Below are positions 27,906 through 35,906 of a stretch of DNA of 64,000 nt, in pieces. The stretch is from JBMDXB01 sp048594975. Its GTDB lineage: Bacteria > Acidobacteriota > Vicinamibacteria > Vicinamibacterales > 2-12-FULL-66-21. Location of the stretch: the NCBI GenBank assembly GCA_048594975.1, contig JBMDXQ010000090.1, positions 1 to 64,000 of the forward strand, in the 5' to 3' direction. Below the pieces are notes generated by a model that saw only the letters and a list, made by a program, of their open reading frames with translations, was not told the origin of the DNA and ran no database searches. The position numbers were made by a program, and so were the translations under genes. How positions within the stretch are numbered: the first letter of the stretch is position 1; each line of letters starts with the position of its first letter.

Positions 27906-29351
27906 CTACTCCGGCCGTTTCGCCTGCGCCGGCACGCCGACCGGCGGCGCGTCCACGGCGCCGCCGCCGCCGTTCATGTGCTCGCCGACGTCCTTCCCCG
28001 GCGGCAGGAACTTGCGCTGCTCCGTGGGCAGCGGCGGCACCTCGTCCGGATCGAGCGGTCGCACCAGGCGTGGCGTGATCAGCACCATGAGCTCGGTGCG
28101 CTCGGCGCGCTCCGCCTTGCTCTTGAACAGCGGGCCGATGATCGGGATGCGGCTGAGAAACGGAATGGCTGCCCGGTCGTTCTGGGCGACGTTGTCGAGC
28201 AGGCCGGCGATGGCGAACGACTGGCCGTCGCGCAGCTCGACGTCGGTCTGCGCCCACCGCGAGGTCAGCGCCGGGACGCGGAAGCCGCTCAGCGTCAGAC
28301 CGTTGGCGAAGTCGAGCGCGCTCACCTCCGGGCGGACCTTCAGCCGGATCGTGTCGCCGGCGATGGTCGGCGTGAACGTCAGGCGCACGCCGAACTCCTT
28401 CCAGGAGATCGTCACCGTGCCGGTCGCCCCCTGAACGACCGGGACCGGGAACTCGCCACCGGCGAGGAAGCTCGCCTCCTGGCCGTTGTAGGCGATCAGG
28501 TTCGGCTCGGCGAGGCTCTGGAAGGCGCCGCTCTGATCGAGCACCCGGAGCACGACGCCGATGTCGTACTTCGCGCTGAGGACGAAGACGTTGAGGAAGT
28601 CGCTGAAGTTGAGCTTGCCCTTCACCGCCGTCAGGTCGCCCCCTGTCTTGGTGGTCTCCAGGTCCTCGAACACGGGCGCGGAGAACTGACCGGTCGTCGT
28701 ACGCCCCCACGTGTCGTTGATCCCGATGCCGGACGTGAAGAACGAGATGCCGCGCTCGGCGAGCGTCCGGCGGTTGACCTCGGCAAACCGCACCTGCAGC
28801 ATCACCTGCTGGCTCGCCGCTCCGCCGGGGAGCTGCAGCATGTTGACGACCTTCAGCTTGCTCGAGCTGGCGTGGGCAATCTCACCGGCGCGGAGCATCA
28901 CCTGGTTGTTCGACACGTCACCGGAGAGAATGATGGCCTCGTCGCTGACGTTGACGTGGATGTCTTCCGCAGGGAAGAGCGCCCGGAGCTGCTGCTCGAG
29001 GTTGGTGACCGCCGGTTCGACCACCAGATCGAACTGTTCGCGGCGCCCTGCGCCCCACACGATCAGGCTCACCGTCCCGGGCGCTTTGCCGTCGATGAGG
29101 ACTTCGCGGGGCTGCACGACGACGACGTCGGCCACCGCCGGGTTGGTGACGGCGACGCGCGTGATGTTGAAATCGGTCGGCATGACGGTCGATCGGCCGG
29201 CCGTCAGGTTGATCTTTTTCGTCTCCGCCGGCTGTGCGCTGACCGCCGCTGCCGGCACCGCCGGGGCGGCCGGCGGCTGCTGGGCGGAGGCGGACGCCGC
29301 GGCGACCGCACCGAGCGCGAGCACGAACACCAACGTGGTCTGGGGTCTCAC
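27906..29351 (-). CDS. cpaC: Tad pilus secretin CpaC/RcpA
   Basis: A 481-residue outer-membrane secretin. The signal peptide ends at ASASAQQ. The pilus-specific N-terminal domain (INLTAGRSTVMPTDFNITRV, then VLIDGKAPGTVSLIVW) is followed by a BON-like part and the secretin core, with VMLQVRFAEVNRRTLAERG, EFGVRLTFTPTIAGDTIRLK, SFAIAGLLDNVAQND and ELMVLITPRLVRP. The Pro-rich C-terminus follows. It overlaps cpaB by 4 nt. Confidence 0.94.
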   Translation of the reverse strand: MRPQTTLVFVLALGAVAAASASAQQPPAAPAVPAAAVSAQPAETKKINLTAGRSTVMPTDFNITRVAVTNPAVADVVVVQPREVLIDGKAPGTVSLIVWGAGRREQFDLVVEPAVTNLEQQLRALFPAEDIHVNVSDEAIILSGDVSNNQVMLRAGEIAHASSSKLKVVNMLQLPGGAASQQVMLQVRFAEVNRRTLAERGISFFTSGIGINDTWGRTTTGQFSAPVFEDLETTKTGGDLTAVKGKLNFSDFLNVFVLSAKYDIGVVLRVLDQSGAFQSLAEPNLIAYNGQEASFLAGGEFPVPVVQGATGTVTISWKEFGVRLTFTPTIAGDTIRLKVRPEVSALDFANGLTLSGFRVPALTSRWAQTDVELRDGQSFAIAGLLDNVAQNDRAAIPFLSRIPIIGPLFKSKAERAERTELMVLITPRLVRPLDPDEVPPLPTEQRKFLPPGKDVGEHMNGGGGAVDAPPVGVPAQAKRPE

Positions 29352-30220
29352 TTTTTCACCACCTCTTCGCCGCGCTTCGCTGCGCGGATGGTCTCCACCG
29401 TGTAGGCCGGGTCGGGCGGGGGCGCGACGACGACGGCAGGCTTCGGCGCCGGGACCGCCTTGCGGGCACCGGGGCCCGGCTTCACCACCGGCTGCGGCCC
29501 GGGCGGGCCGGTCAGACTCGCCATGCGAATGCCCTGTGTCTGGGTGGGCACGTTGTCGAGCGGGTTGCGAAGGGTCAGCATGATCTTCCCCTCCGTCGAG
29601 GCCAGCGTGACGCGCTCGGCGTCGGGCGGCGTCGCCAGCAGCGTCACGACGGTAGTGGGAATCGGCTTGCCGTCGGCCTTCGCCTTCTCCTGGTCGAAGC
29701 GCGTGCCGGCGGTCAGCACCTCGACGTTGCTGACCACCGCGCGGGTGATGCTGGTCTTGCCGTCACGGTCGTCGACGGTCACCAGCACGTCGACGCGCGA
29801 CCCCGGGATCACGAATCCCGCCACGCCGATGACCTCGTTGACCTTCACCGACACGGCGCGCATCCCGGTCGGGATCGTCGTCGAGAGCCCGGCGCCGGCG
29901 CCGAGCGGCGCGAGCTTGCTGTCGGTGATCGGCTCGTTCTCGCCCACCGGTGCGATCACGCCGCGGTTGACCACCTGGTCGATGGACGCGAACGCGCCGG
30001 TGACCGGGCTGCTCTTCGGCCAGGGCACGAGCTTCGCCGCGTCGGCGGTGATGAGCGTGCCGACCGGCAAGTGGTTCTTCGCCACGACCACCTGCACCGA
30101 CGCCACCTCGACTTCCCGCACGGGGATGCGCTGGACGGCGCGGTAGACACCGTAGCTGGCGACGGTCGCCGCCACCAGCGCGATAGCAAGGACGAGAATC
30201 GTTCGGTTCCGTCGATTCAT
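29348..30220 (-). CDS. cpaB: Flp pilus assembly protein CpaB/RcpC
   Basis: A 290-residue protein with one N-terminal membrane helix and a SAF/CpaB domain: VVVAKNHLPVGTLITADAAK, then TTIPTGMRAVSVKVNEVIGV and GFVIPGSRVDVLVTV. A Pro/Lys-rich C-terminal linker (about 235-270) is followed by a short acidic-basic tail. RcpC-type proteins are periplasmic partners of the Tad secretin and may contact peptidoglycan. It is coupled to the secretin gene. Confidence 0.93.
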   Translation of the reverse strand: MNRRNRTILVLAIALVAATVASYGVYRAVQRIPVREVEVASVQVVVAKNHLPVGTLITADAAKLVPWPKSSPVTGAFASIDQVVNRGVIAPVGENEPITDSKLAPLGAGAGLSTTIPTGMRAVSVKVNEVIGVAGFVIPGSRVDVLVTVDDRDGKTSITRAVVSNVEVLTAGTRFDQEKAKADGKPIPTTVVTLLATPPDAERVTLASTEGKIMLTLRNPLDNVPTQTQGIRMASLTGPPGPQPVVKPGPGARKAVPAPKPAVVVAPPPDPAYTVETIRAAKRGEEVVKK

Positions 30221-30242
30221 TGATCTTCCCCTTCAGGACCGG

Positions 30243-30686
30243 CTACGGGCCGACCGCGGCAATCTCCGTTCGCATCACGGCGAACGACTGGAGCGTGATT
30301 TCGTCGGTGAACGAGCCGTTCATCAGCGCCGCGATCGGGCCGAGGAACTGGCAGTCGTGGGTGTAGGTCACGGTGACGCGCGCGCCGTTTGCCGACAGCG
30401 CCCCGAGCGCCACCGGCTCGGGCACCACCGCGATGGTGCGGGCACCGGGGAGCGCGGCGTCGGCCAGGTAGCTCTCGACGCGCGCCCGCACGAGCGCGTA
30501 ATCGTTCTCCTCGTTCCCGGGCAGCGCCGCCAGCCGCGCCCCCTCGCGCGCCGCGTTGGTCGTGATCTCGAAGACCCGCAGCATGAGGCCGAACTCCGCG
30601 ATGCCCGACAGGATCAGCAGGAGCATCGGCATCACGATGGCGAGCTCGACGAGGGCAGCGCCGTTCTGCGAAGGCAGTCGCTTCAT
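30243..30686 (-). CDS. TadE-like minor pseudopilin 2
   Basis: A 147-residue protein that starts with a prepilin-like segment, NGAALVELAIVMPMLLLILSG; the Gly before ALVEL is the expected cleavage site. The region TTNAAREGARLAALPG is the TadE hallmark. The C-terminal half is a beta-rich extracytoplasmic domain with one Cys. It is homologous to the preceding gene product, pointing to tandem duplication. Confidence 0.88.
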   Translation of the reverse strand: MKRLPSQNGAALVELAIVMPMLLLILSGIAEFGLMLRVFEITTNAAREGARLAALPGNEENDYALVRARVESYLADAALPGARTIAVVPEPVALGALSANGARVTVTYTHDCQFLGPIAALMNGSFTDEITLQSFAVMRTEIAAVGP

Positions 30687-30692
30687 GAGACC

Positions 30693-31160
30693 TCAGGGAC
30701 AGGGTATGAACGTCTGGATTTCCGAGCGCATCAGCGACGACGTGGCGTAGGTCAGCGAAGTACGCATCGTCCCGTTAAGCAGCCCGACTACCGGCCCCAC
30801 GACGGTGAAGTTGTGCGTGTAGGTCACCGTCACCCGCACGCCGCTTCCCGGCGTGCCGCAGGCGGTCAGCGGCACCTGCGTCACGGTCGTCGTGAACGGG
30901 CCCCTGGCGCCGCCCGACTGGAGATAGGTCGCGACGCGGGCCCGAGCGACGGCGTAGTCATTCGCTTCGTAACCGGGGAGGACCGCCAGCCTCGCCCCTT
31001 CCCGAGCCGCGTTGGTCGTCACTTCGTAGCTCTGGAACAGGAACGCGAAGTCCACGATGCCGGCGATGAGCAGCAGCAGCACCGGGAACACGATCGCGAA
31101 CTCCACGAGCTCGGCACCTCTCTCCGATCGACGACTCCGGGCCGGGGCTATCGAAGCCAT
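30693..31160 (-). CDS. TadE-like minor pseudopilin 1
   Basis: A 155-residue TadE protein: ERGAELVEFAIVFPVLLLLI is the prepilin cleavage and hydrophobic segment, and TTNAAREGARLAVLPGYEANDYA is near-identical to the sister gene. The ends also match (VTVTYTHNF, LMRSEIQ). The ATG at 31160 overlaps the end of the prepilin peptidase gene by 13 nt. Confidence 0.87.
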   Translation of the reverse strand: MASIAPARSRRSERGAELVEFAIVFPVLLLLIAGIVDFAFLFQSYEVTTNAAREGARLAVLPGYEANDYAVARARVATYLQSGGARGPFTTTVTQVPLTACGTPGSGVRVTVTYTHNFTVVGPVVGLLNGTMRTSLTYATSSLMRSEIQTFIPCP

Positions 31161-31663
31161 AACGTTGTCAGCGCGCCGGCCGCGATCGGCACGGCATACG
31201 CCAGGCGCGGTCCCCGCGCCGTTTGCAGCGTCAGACCCGGCACCGGGCGCAGGCCACAGACCCGCCAGGTCGTCAGCAGCAGCCAGATGTTTCCCGCCGT
31301 CTCCCGGACGGCACGGCGGGCCAGCACCGAGGCGATGGCCATCACTCCGCCGGCAAGCCCGGTGAAGACGGCGAGGTACAGGGCGTTCACTCCGCCCAGC
31401 CACGCGCCCAGCGCCCCCAGCAGCTTCACGTCCCCCGCCCCGAGGCCGCCCAGGGCGAACACGGGGAAGAACAGCACGACGGCGGTCAGCCAGCCGGCCG
31501 CGCTCGAGCCGAGACCGCCCAGCCCGTTCTGCGTCAGCGAGAAGGCCAGCGCCGCGGCCGTCGCGCCGAACGTCAGGAGGTTCGGCAGGCGGCGCGTCCG
31601 GATGTCCCAGGCGCAGGCCACGACAGCCACGCCGAGTACAGCAACCGAACGAGCATCGAACAT
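31148..31663 (-). CDS. cpaA: A24 prepilin peptidase TadV/CpaA
   Basis: A 171-residue aspartic membrane protease that cleaves Flp and TadE prepilins after Gly. The two catalytic aspartates are seen in ACAWDIRTRRLPN near the N-terminus and in the GxGD motif GGLGAGDVKLLGALG near residue 70. Six hydrophobic segments are expected. The methyltransferase domain of full-length PilD is absent, as is normal for Tad systems. The ATG at 31663 has GGAG about 10 nt upstream. Confidence 0.91.
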   Translation of the reverse strand: MFDARSVAVLGVAVVACAWDIRTRRLPNLLTFGATAAALAFSLTQNGLGGLGSSAAGWLTAVVLFFPVFALGGLGAGDVKLLGALGAWLGGVNALYLAVFTGLAGGVMAIASVLARRAVRETAGNIWLLLTTWRVCGLRPVPGLTLQTARGPRLAYAVPIAAGALTTLWLR

Positions 31664-31676
31664 CACCGCGCGTCTC

Positions 31677-31895
31677 CTATGAACACGTGCACCCGGATCC
31701 ATCGGGCTCCGGCGTGCAGCATGAAATCTCGTGCTGGTCCCTGTCGTCCCAGCCGGTGTATCCGGCAGCGATCGCGTCCTGGAACGCCAGCCAGGCAACG
31801 AGCGCGACCAGGCCGACGAAGGCGACGAGCATCGCGTATTCGACGATGTCCTGCCCCTCGTCTTCGTCCCACAGGCGCCTCAGGATTCCTGGCAT
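31677..31895 (-). CDS. flp: Flp-type major pilin, copy 2
   Basis: A 72-residue Flp prepilin. A charged leader (LRRLWDEDEG) is cut after Gly, leaving QDIVEYAMLVAFVGLVALVA with the Glu-Tyr pair typical of Flp. Unlike most Flp pilins it has a 25-residue hydrophilic tail with four Cys (SCCTPEPDGSGCTC), which could form disulphides or bind metal. A GAGG ribosome-binding site precedes the ATG at 31895. Confidence 0.88.
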   Translation of the reverse strand: MPGILRRLWDEDEGQDIVEYAMLVAFVGLVALVAWLAFQDAIAAGYTGWDDRDQHEISCCTPEPDGSGCTCS

Positions 31896-31955
31896 GTGTC
31901 CTCTCGAGAAAGGAGGAGCGCCGCCCAAGCGGCGCCCCTCCCGGAAGGCCAGCGA

Positions 31956-32141
31956 CTAGCTGCCGGCCGGCGCCCAGGTGGCGACCTCGGCCTCGAGCGA
32001 GTTGTAGTAGTCGAGCAGCTCGCCGCCGAACGCGACCACGCCCGCCATCACGATGAAGGCGATGAACGCCACGAGCAGCCCGTACTCGGTGAGGTCCTGG
32101 CCTTCTTCCCCACGAACGAAACGCTTGAACAGGTCCTTCAT
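31956..32141 (-). CDS. flp: Flp-type major pilin, copy 1
   Basis: A 61-residue Flp prepilin with leader KRFVRGEEG, cleavage after Gly, then QDLTEYGLLVAFIAFIVMAG and a short acidic tail (LLDYYNSLEAEVATW). GGGAG lies 5 nt before the ATG. It is the first gene of the pilus operon proper and is likely the highly expressed pilin. It has no Cys, in contrast to copy 2. Confidence 0.92.
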   Translation of the reverse strand: MKDLFKRFVRGEEGQDLTEYGLLVAFIAFIVMAGVVAFGGELLDYYNSLEAEVATWAPAGS

Positions 32142-32455
32142 ACGACTCCCTCACACAGGTTGTGCGGCTCGCGGGACGTTCCGCAGCCACCGGCAGGCTG
32201 CCGGGTCCGGCGTGTTCGTGTGGGCCCGTCGGCCCGTCCGCCAGATATGGCGATGAACACTGGATCCCGGCACCACCCGCTTGCACAGATCACGCGTCGG
32301 CGCGACGGCTGTGCCCCCGCCGCGCCGCATCCGTCATCCTCCTGATGGCGGAATCTCTATCAGTCCGGGGGGCTTCGCCCCGCCGGACTCCCCTCGCCGT
32401 CGCTCGCGGGGCCCCTTGCCCCCCTCCGCTCCGGCGCGGCGCGCCCGTGGCGCGC
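32142..32455 (-). promoter_or_regulatory. spacer upstream of the pilin genes: palindrome and hairpin
   Basis: This 314-bp spacer lies between the second PilZ-like gene and the first pilin gene. CCGGCAG-G-CTGCCGG (32190-32204) is a perfect 7-bp inverted repeat about 50 bp 5' of the pilin start and may be an operator. A stable hairpin AGTCCGG...CCGGACT with a TTCG loop (32362-32389) lies close behind the PilZ-like stop and could end that transcript. The stretch 32395-32455 resembles the GC-rich two-part element seen before fadN. I could not fix the promoter. Confidence 0.4.
32362..32389 (-). terminator. hairpin downstream of PilZ-like genes
   Basis: AGTCCGG GGGGC TTCG CCCC G CCGGACT forms a stem of about 12 bp with a UUCG-type tetraloop and one bulge. 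It starts about 65 nt after the stop of the 117-residue PilZ-like gene. There is no long U tract, so it is either a weak terminator or an mRNA 3' stabiliser. Confidence 0.4.
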
Positions 32456-32809
32456 CTAAACAGGCCGGTCCGTTCCGAACCGTACCGAATGCAGCGCCGA
32501 CGGCTGCAGGCTGGCGACCAGGCGGCGCACCGACCGCTCGTCGGGCCGGCTGGTCCACAGGAACTGGGCGCCGACCCCGAACCAGCCGTTTCCGTTGGCC
32601 GGGTGGTGACACCGAATCACCCGCACGTCGTCCACGTACTCGGCGCCGTCGTAGGTCACGCGCAACGATCCGGTGGTCCCGGCGACGAGCTGCACTTCGC
32701 TCTGCAGCAGGCATCCCGAACTGCTCACGTCGACCACGCGGACCGAAACATCGCGCCCGAGAACTGCCAGGACATCGTCTGCGCGAAGAATCGCGTCCAG
32801 GGCTTCCAC
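32456..32809 (-). CDS. PilZ-like domain protein 2
   Basis: A 117-residue protein. GTG 32809 is chosen because GGAG lies 7 nt upstream and it follows the previous stop by 1 nt. It has VRVVDVSSSGCLLQSEV, the D-x-S-x-x-G part of PilZ, then beta strands ending GWFGVGAQFLW. The RxxxR part of the c-di-GMP site is not seen, so binding is uncertain. It is coupled to PilZ-like gene 1 and lies just before the pilus operon. Confidence 0.65.
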   Translation of the reverse strand: MEALDAILRADDVLAVLGRDVSVRVVDVSSSGCLLQSEVQLVAGTTGSLRVTYDGAEYVDDVRVIRCHHPANGNGWFGVGAQFLWTSRPDERSVRRLVASLQPSALHSVRFGTDRPV

Positions 32810-32810
32810 G

Positions 32811-33137
32811 TCAGATCTCCACCGCGTCGAGACCACTGGCGTTCGCCCGCCCCGCGGGCTGTGGTGTCGCACCGACCACCGCGAGGCGGAGGCGGTGCCG
32901 CACGGTGCCGTCGAAGACGACCGGCATGCTCTCGACGACCCGGACCTTCAACCCGAGGCTCGCGCCCCCGCCGACCACGTCGAGCGACATCTCCTCGTCA
33001 ATCAGCCCGGCGATCGTGCTGACCGCCATGAGCTCCAGCGGGCCCGTGCGCTGGACCACCACATCGCGCAGCACCCGCACTGCGCCGTCCCAGGGTGCCG
33101 TCACCGCGAACCTGGGATGAGATCGCCGACCACTCAT
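32811..33137 (-). CDS. PilZ-like domain protein 1
   Basis: A 108-residue protein beginning SGRRSHPRFAVTAPWDGAVR, the RxxxR opening of PilZ c-di-GMP receptors. The second signature (D/N-x-S-x-x-G) is degenerate (AVSTIAG). GAGG precedes the ATG at 33137. It is followed directly by the second PilZ-like gene, which shows the opposite pattern. A c-di-GMP link to pilus expression is plausible but not shown. Confidence 0.65.
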   Translation of the reverse strand: MSGRRSHPRFAVTAPWDGAVRVLRDVVVQRTGPLELMAVSTIAGLIDEEMSLDVVGGGASLGLKVRVVESMPVVFDGTVRHRLRLAVVGATPQPAGRANASGLDAVEI

Positions 33138-33702
33138 GTGCACCTCGACGGGAAAGCAGCGTCGCAGCCTGCTGCCGCGACGTTGGTCGCCGCGGCGTGC
33201 GCGCTTCCCTGAGGCAACGGCGATGCCGCCGCCGCGCGTCCGCGCGCCGTGCGGGAAAGCGTCAGCGATTGCAGCGAGTTAAGCGGCGAGAGACGTACGG
33301 ATGCGGAAACGAACCCGTGCGGGAAGTGTGGCCGGGGGCAAACATTGTGGGAGGCCGCGGAGTAACTGCGTGAGATCGGGAGTGGAGGCCACAGAGCGAT
33401 TGCTCAACGCAGGGACAGAGAGTACTAACTCACAGGCCACGGAGATCAAGTAACTCCGGCACCCGCCGCCAAGCGGGCGCAGCTCTCGGACTGAACTGCG
33501 CCGGATGATGACGCGACTTCTACTTTTCCACCAGACTCAAGACACTACCGCCACGGAGAATACTGACTCAGACGCCCACAGATGCCATGGAGAATGCTGA
33601 CTCAGAGGCCACCGAGGCCACGGAGAACGCTTACCTCATTGCTCCGTGACCTCCGTGGCCTCTGAGTGAGACCCCCTCCGTGGCCTCCTGATCCTCCGGG
33701 TG
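33138..33702. repeat. 565-bp spacer with direct and inverted repeats
   Basis: I see no convincing gene here. From about 33370 the spacer has degenerate ~32-bp direct repeats built on GCCACGGAGAA..CTGACTCAGA, clearest at 33548-33577, 33583-33612 and 33612-33628. The last copies pair with an inverted copy at 33642-33668, giving an imperfect 26-bp hairpin next to the stop of the dehydrogenase gene. 33138-33370 is unique sequence that should hold the promoter of the PilZ-like genes. Confidence 0.6.
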
Positions 33703-34632
33703 CTACGCCTCCCCGAGCCCGCTCAGATCGAACAAGACGGTCGCCAGCGCCGAATAATCCAGGTCGCCCTTGCCGCGTGCGACCATCGCGTAGACCAGCT
33801 GCTGCACGACCGACGAGACCGGGGCCGCCGTGCCGCTCGCGGCGAGCGTCGCGCCGACGATGCGCATGTCCTTGGCGTAGAGCTGCGCGCGGAACCCGGG
33901 CGCGTAATTGCCGTTGAGGATGCGGTCGCCGTGCACCTCCAGGACGCGGCTGGCGGCAAACCCGCCGAGCAGCGCCTCGCGCATCAGCGCCGGATCGACG
34001 CCCGCCTTCCGGGCGAGCGCGAAGGCCTCGCTCACACCGGCCAGCGTGGCGCCGATGACCATCTGGTTGCACGCCTTGCACACCTGGCCGGCGCCCGATT
34101 CGCCAGTGTGGACAACGCAGTCGCGGTTGCCCATCGCATCGAGGATCGGCCTCACCGTTGCGAAGGCCTCGGCATCGCCGCCGACCATGATCGACAGCGA
34201 CGCGTTGATCGCGCCGATCTCGCCGCCGCTGACCGGCGCGTCGAGCATCTCCGCGCCGAGCGCCTTCGCGCCCGCCGCGAGCCTCCGCGCCACCGACGGC
34301 GCTATCGTACTCATGTCGATGAGAACGTAGGGCATCTGCCCCGGAGGGCTGCCGGAACCTTCCGACGCCTCCGGCAGGACGCCGAAGATCCCGTCGGGCC
34401 CCTCCATCACCCGCTCGACATCCGGCGAGTCCGGCAACATCGTGACGATGCGGGTCGCCCGGCGCGCGACGTCGGCCGGCGACGCCGCGGCTTCCGCCCC
34501 CGCGGCGACGAGGTCGTCGACAGAGGCTCGCGTTCGGCTGTGCGCGACGACGCGGTAGCCCTTTTTGAGGAGGTTCTTTGCCATGGGCCGGCCCATGACG
34601 CCCAGCCCGATGAAGCCGACGGTTTCCTGCAT
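33703..34632 (-). CDS. NAD-dependent beta-hydroxyacid dehydrogenase (3-hydroxyisobutyrate / tartronate semialdehyde type)
   Basis: A 309-residue enzyme. The N-terminal Rossmann motif is VGFIGLGVMGRPMAKNLLK, followed by the substrate motif MLDAPVSGGEIGA and catalytic Lys in GQVCKACNQMVIG; KDMRIVGATL is near the C-terminus. The class includes 3-hydroxyisobutyrate dehydrogenase, tartronate semialdehyde reductase and glyoxylate/succinic semialdehyde reductase; I cannot choose between them. The ATG at 34632 fits the family start. A TATGAT box 14 nt upstream of the in-frame ATG 34692 leaves open a 20-residue longer form. Confidence 0.86.
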   Translation of the reverse strand: MQETVGFIGLGVMGRPMAKNLLKKGYRVVAHSRTRASVDDLVAAGAEAAASPADVARRATRIVTMLPDSPDVERVMEGPDGIFGVLPEASEGSGSPPGQMPYVLIDMSTIAPSVARRLAAGAKALGAEMLDAPVSGGEIGAINASLSIMVGGDAEAFATVRPILDAMGNRDCVVHTGESGAGQVCKACNQMVIGATLAGVSEAFALARKAGVDPALMREALLGGFAASRVLEVHGDRILNGNYAPGFRAQLYAKDMRIVGATLAASGTAAPVSSVVQQLVYAMVARGKGDLDYSALATVLFDLSGLGEA

Positions 34633-34827
34633 GGCTGCCGCCGTTCGGTAGGTGTCTGCCTGCCGTCGCACGTTGGCGACGCGATCTGCCATCCGCCCGA
34701 GCCGACATCATAGTCCGGACCTCGCGTCCCACGCCTCGCGAGACTTGCTGCTGTCTCGCACGGTCCTTCACGACCGCGCTCACGCCGGGCTCTGCCGTCC
34801 GCGCCCGTGGGTGCCGCGAACTCGCGG

Positions 34828-34833
34828 TACAAT
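34828..34833 (+). promoter_or_regulatory. -10 box TACAAT, leaderless-type, for SirB1-like gene
   Basis: TACAAT is followed by 7 nt and then the ATG at 34841. Transcription starting at the usual distance would begin at or next to the start codon. No ribosome-binding site exists. The layout matches five or more other genes in this window. Confidence 0.6.
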
Positions 34834-34840
34834 CCAGGCG

Positions 34841-35785
34841 ATGAGCGGGTTCTCGCTCCATCTCGGGCCGCGCGCAGCCCAGGTCGCGGCCGAGCTCGAG
34901 CGCGCGATGAACGCGCCGGGGGAAGAGCTCGCGCCGGCCGCGCTCGCCATCGCGCGGGTGGAGTATCCGGCGCTCGACCTCGCGCCGTACCTGGCGCGGC
35001 TCGATCGCATGGGCCGCGAGGCCCGGGCGCGGCTCGCGCCCGGCGCGACGCCCGGCGACGCCGTGCGCGCGCTGAACGAGTATCTCTACGACGAGAACGG
35101 CTTTACCGGGAACCGGGAGCGATACGACGATCCGCGCAACAGCTTCCTCAATGACGTGCTCGATCGTCGCACCGGGATCCCGATTACCCTCGCCGTCGTG
35201 TACCTGGAGGTGGCGCGGCGCGCCGGGATGGCGGTCGCCGGGGTCAATTTCCCCGGCCACTTCCTGCTGCGCAGCGGCGGCGGCCGGTCCGGCGACTACA
35301 CCGGCGGCGCCGACGACCTGCTGATCATCGATCCGTTCCACGGCGGTGCCCTGCTGAACGAGACGGACTGTCGCCAGCTCCTCCGCCAGCACGTCGGCGA
35401 CGAGGCGGCCTACGATCGCTCGCTGCTCGCCCCGGCCACCCGCCGCGACATCGTCGTGCGCATGCTCGTCAACCTGAAGCGGTTGTACGTGCGGATGCGA
35501 TCGTTCCCGCACGCGCGCTTCATCTCGCACCTGCTGCTCGCGGCCGACCCCTCCGCTGTTCTGGAGCTGCGCGACAGAGGGCTGCTCGCCTACCATCTGG
35601 AGGACTTCGCCGCGGCGCTGCGCGACCTGGAGGAGTACCTTCGCCTCGTGCCGAAACGGCAGCCGGAGGGGCCGAGCGATGAGGGCAGCGGGGCCGCCGA
35701 CGGCGGGAACGAGGATGCGGACGAGACCGCGCAGGTCTGGGAACACGTGAAGGCGCTGCGCAAGCGCGTCGCCGGATTCAACTGA
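34841..35785 (+). CDS. SirB1-like transglutaminase-fold/TPR protein
   Basis: A 314-residue protein of the SirB1/YchA family: ALAIARVEYPALDLAPYLARLD, then RNSFLNDVLDRRTGIPITLAVVYLEVARRAG and GVNFPGHFLLR, then IDPFHGGALL. In this fold the Cys of transglutaminases is usually lost. The C-terminal part (about 205-270) is TPR-like, and an acidic low-complexity stretch (GPSDEGSGAADGGNEDADE) follows. The biochemical role is unsettled. The start is defined by a -10 box 7 nt upstream. Confidence 0.85.
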   Translation: MSGFSLHLGPRAAQVAAELERAMNAPGEELAPAALAIARVEYPALDLAPYLARLDRMGREARARLAPGATPGDAVRALNEYLYDENGFTGNRERYDDPRNSFLNDVLDRRTGIPITLAVVYLEVARRAGMAVAGVNFPGHFLLRSGGGRSGDYTGGADDLLIIDPFHGGALLNETDCRQLLRQHVGDEAAYDRSLLAPATRRDIVVRMLVNLKRLYVRMRSFPHARFISHLLLAADPSAVLELRDRGLLAYHLEDFAAALRDLEEYLRLVPKRQPEGPSDEGSGAADGGNEDADETAQVWEHVKALRKRVAGFN

Positions 35786-35906
35786 CCCGGAGCGCCGATC
35801 GGATGTCGCGGGCCGCAGGTCGACCTGCAGCCGGGTTCGCCAGGCACGAAGCCGCGAAGGCCCCTCGAACGTGCGTATCCCGGCGTCGAGCCCCGAGCCC
35901 CGAACT

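Noticed and set aside
32265..32290. Possible sigma-54 promoter GGCAC...TTGC near the pilin genes.
   Set aside because: The GG to GC spacing is 12 rather than 10 nt and it points away from the pilin genes.
33095..33373. Open frame of 92 codons on the plus strand in the spacer 5' of the PilZ-like genes.
   Set aside because: It is Arg-rich with no domain, no ribosome-binding site and overlaps the PilZ-like gene start.
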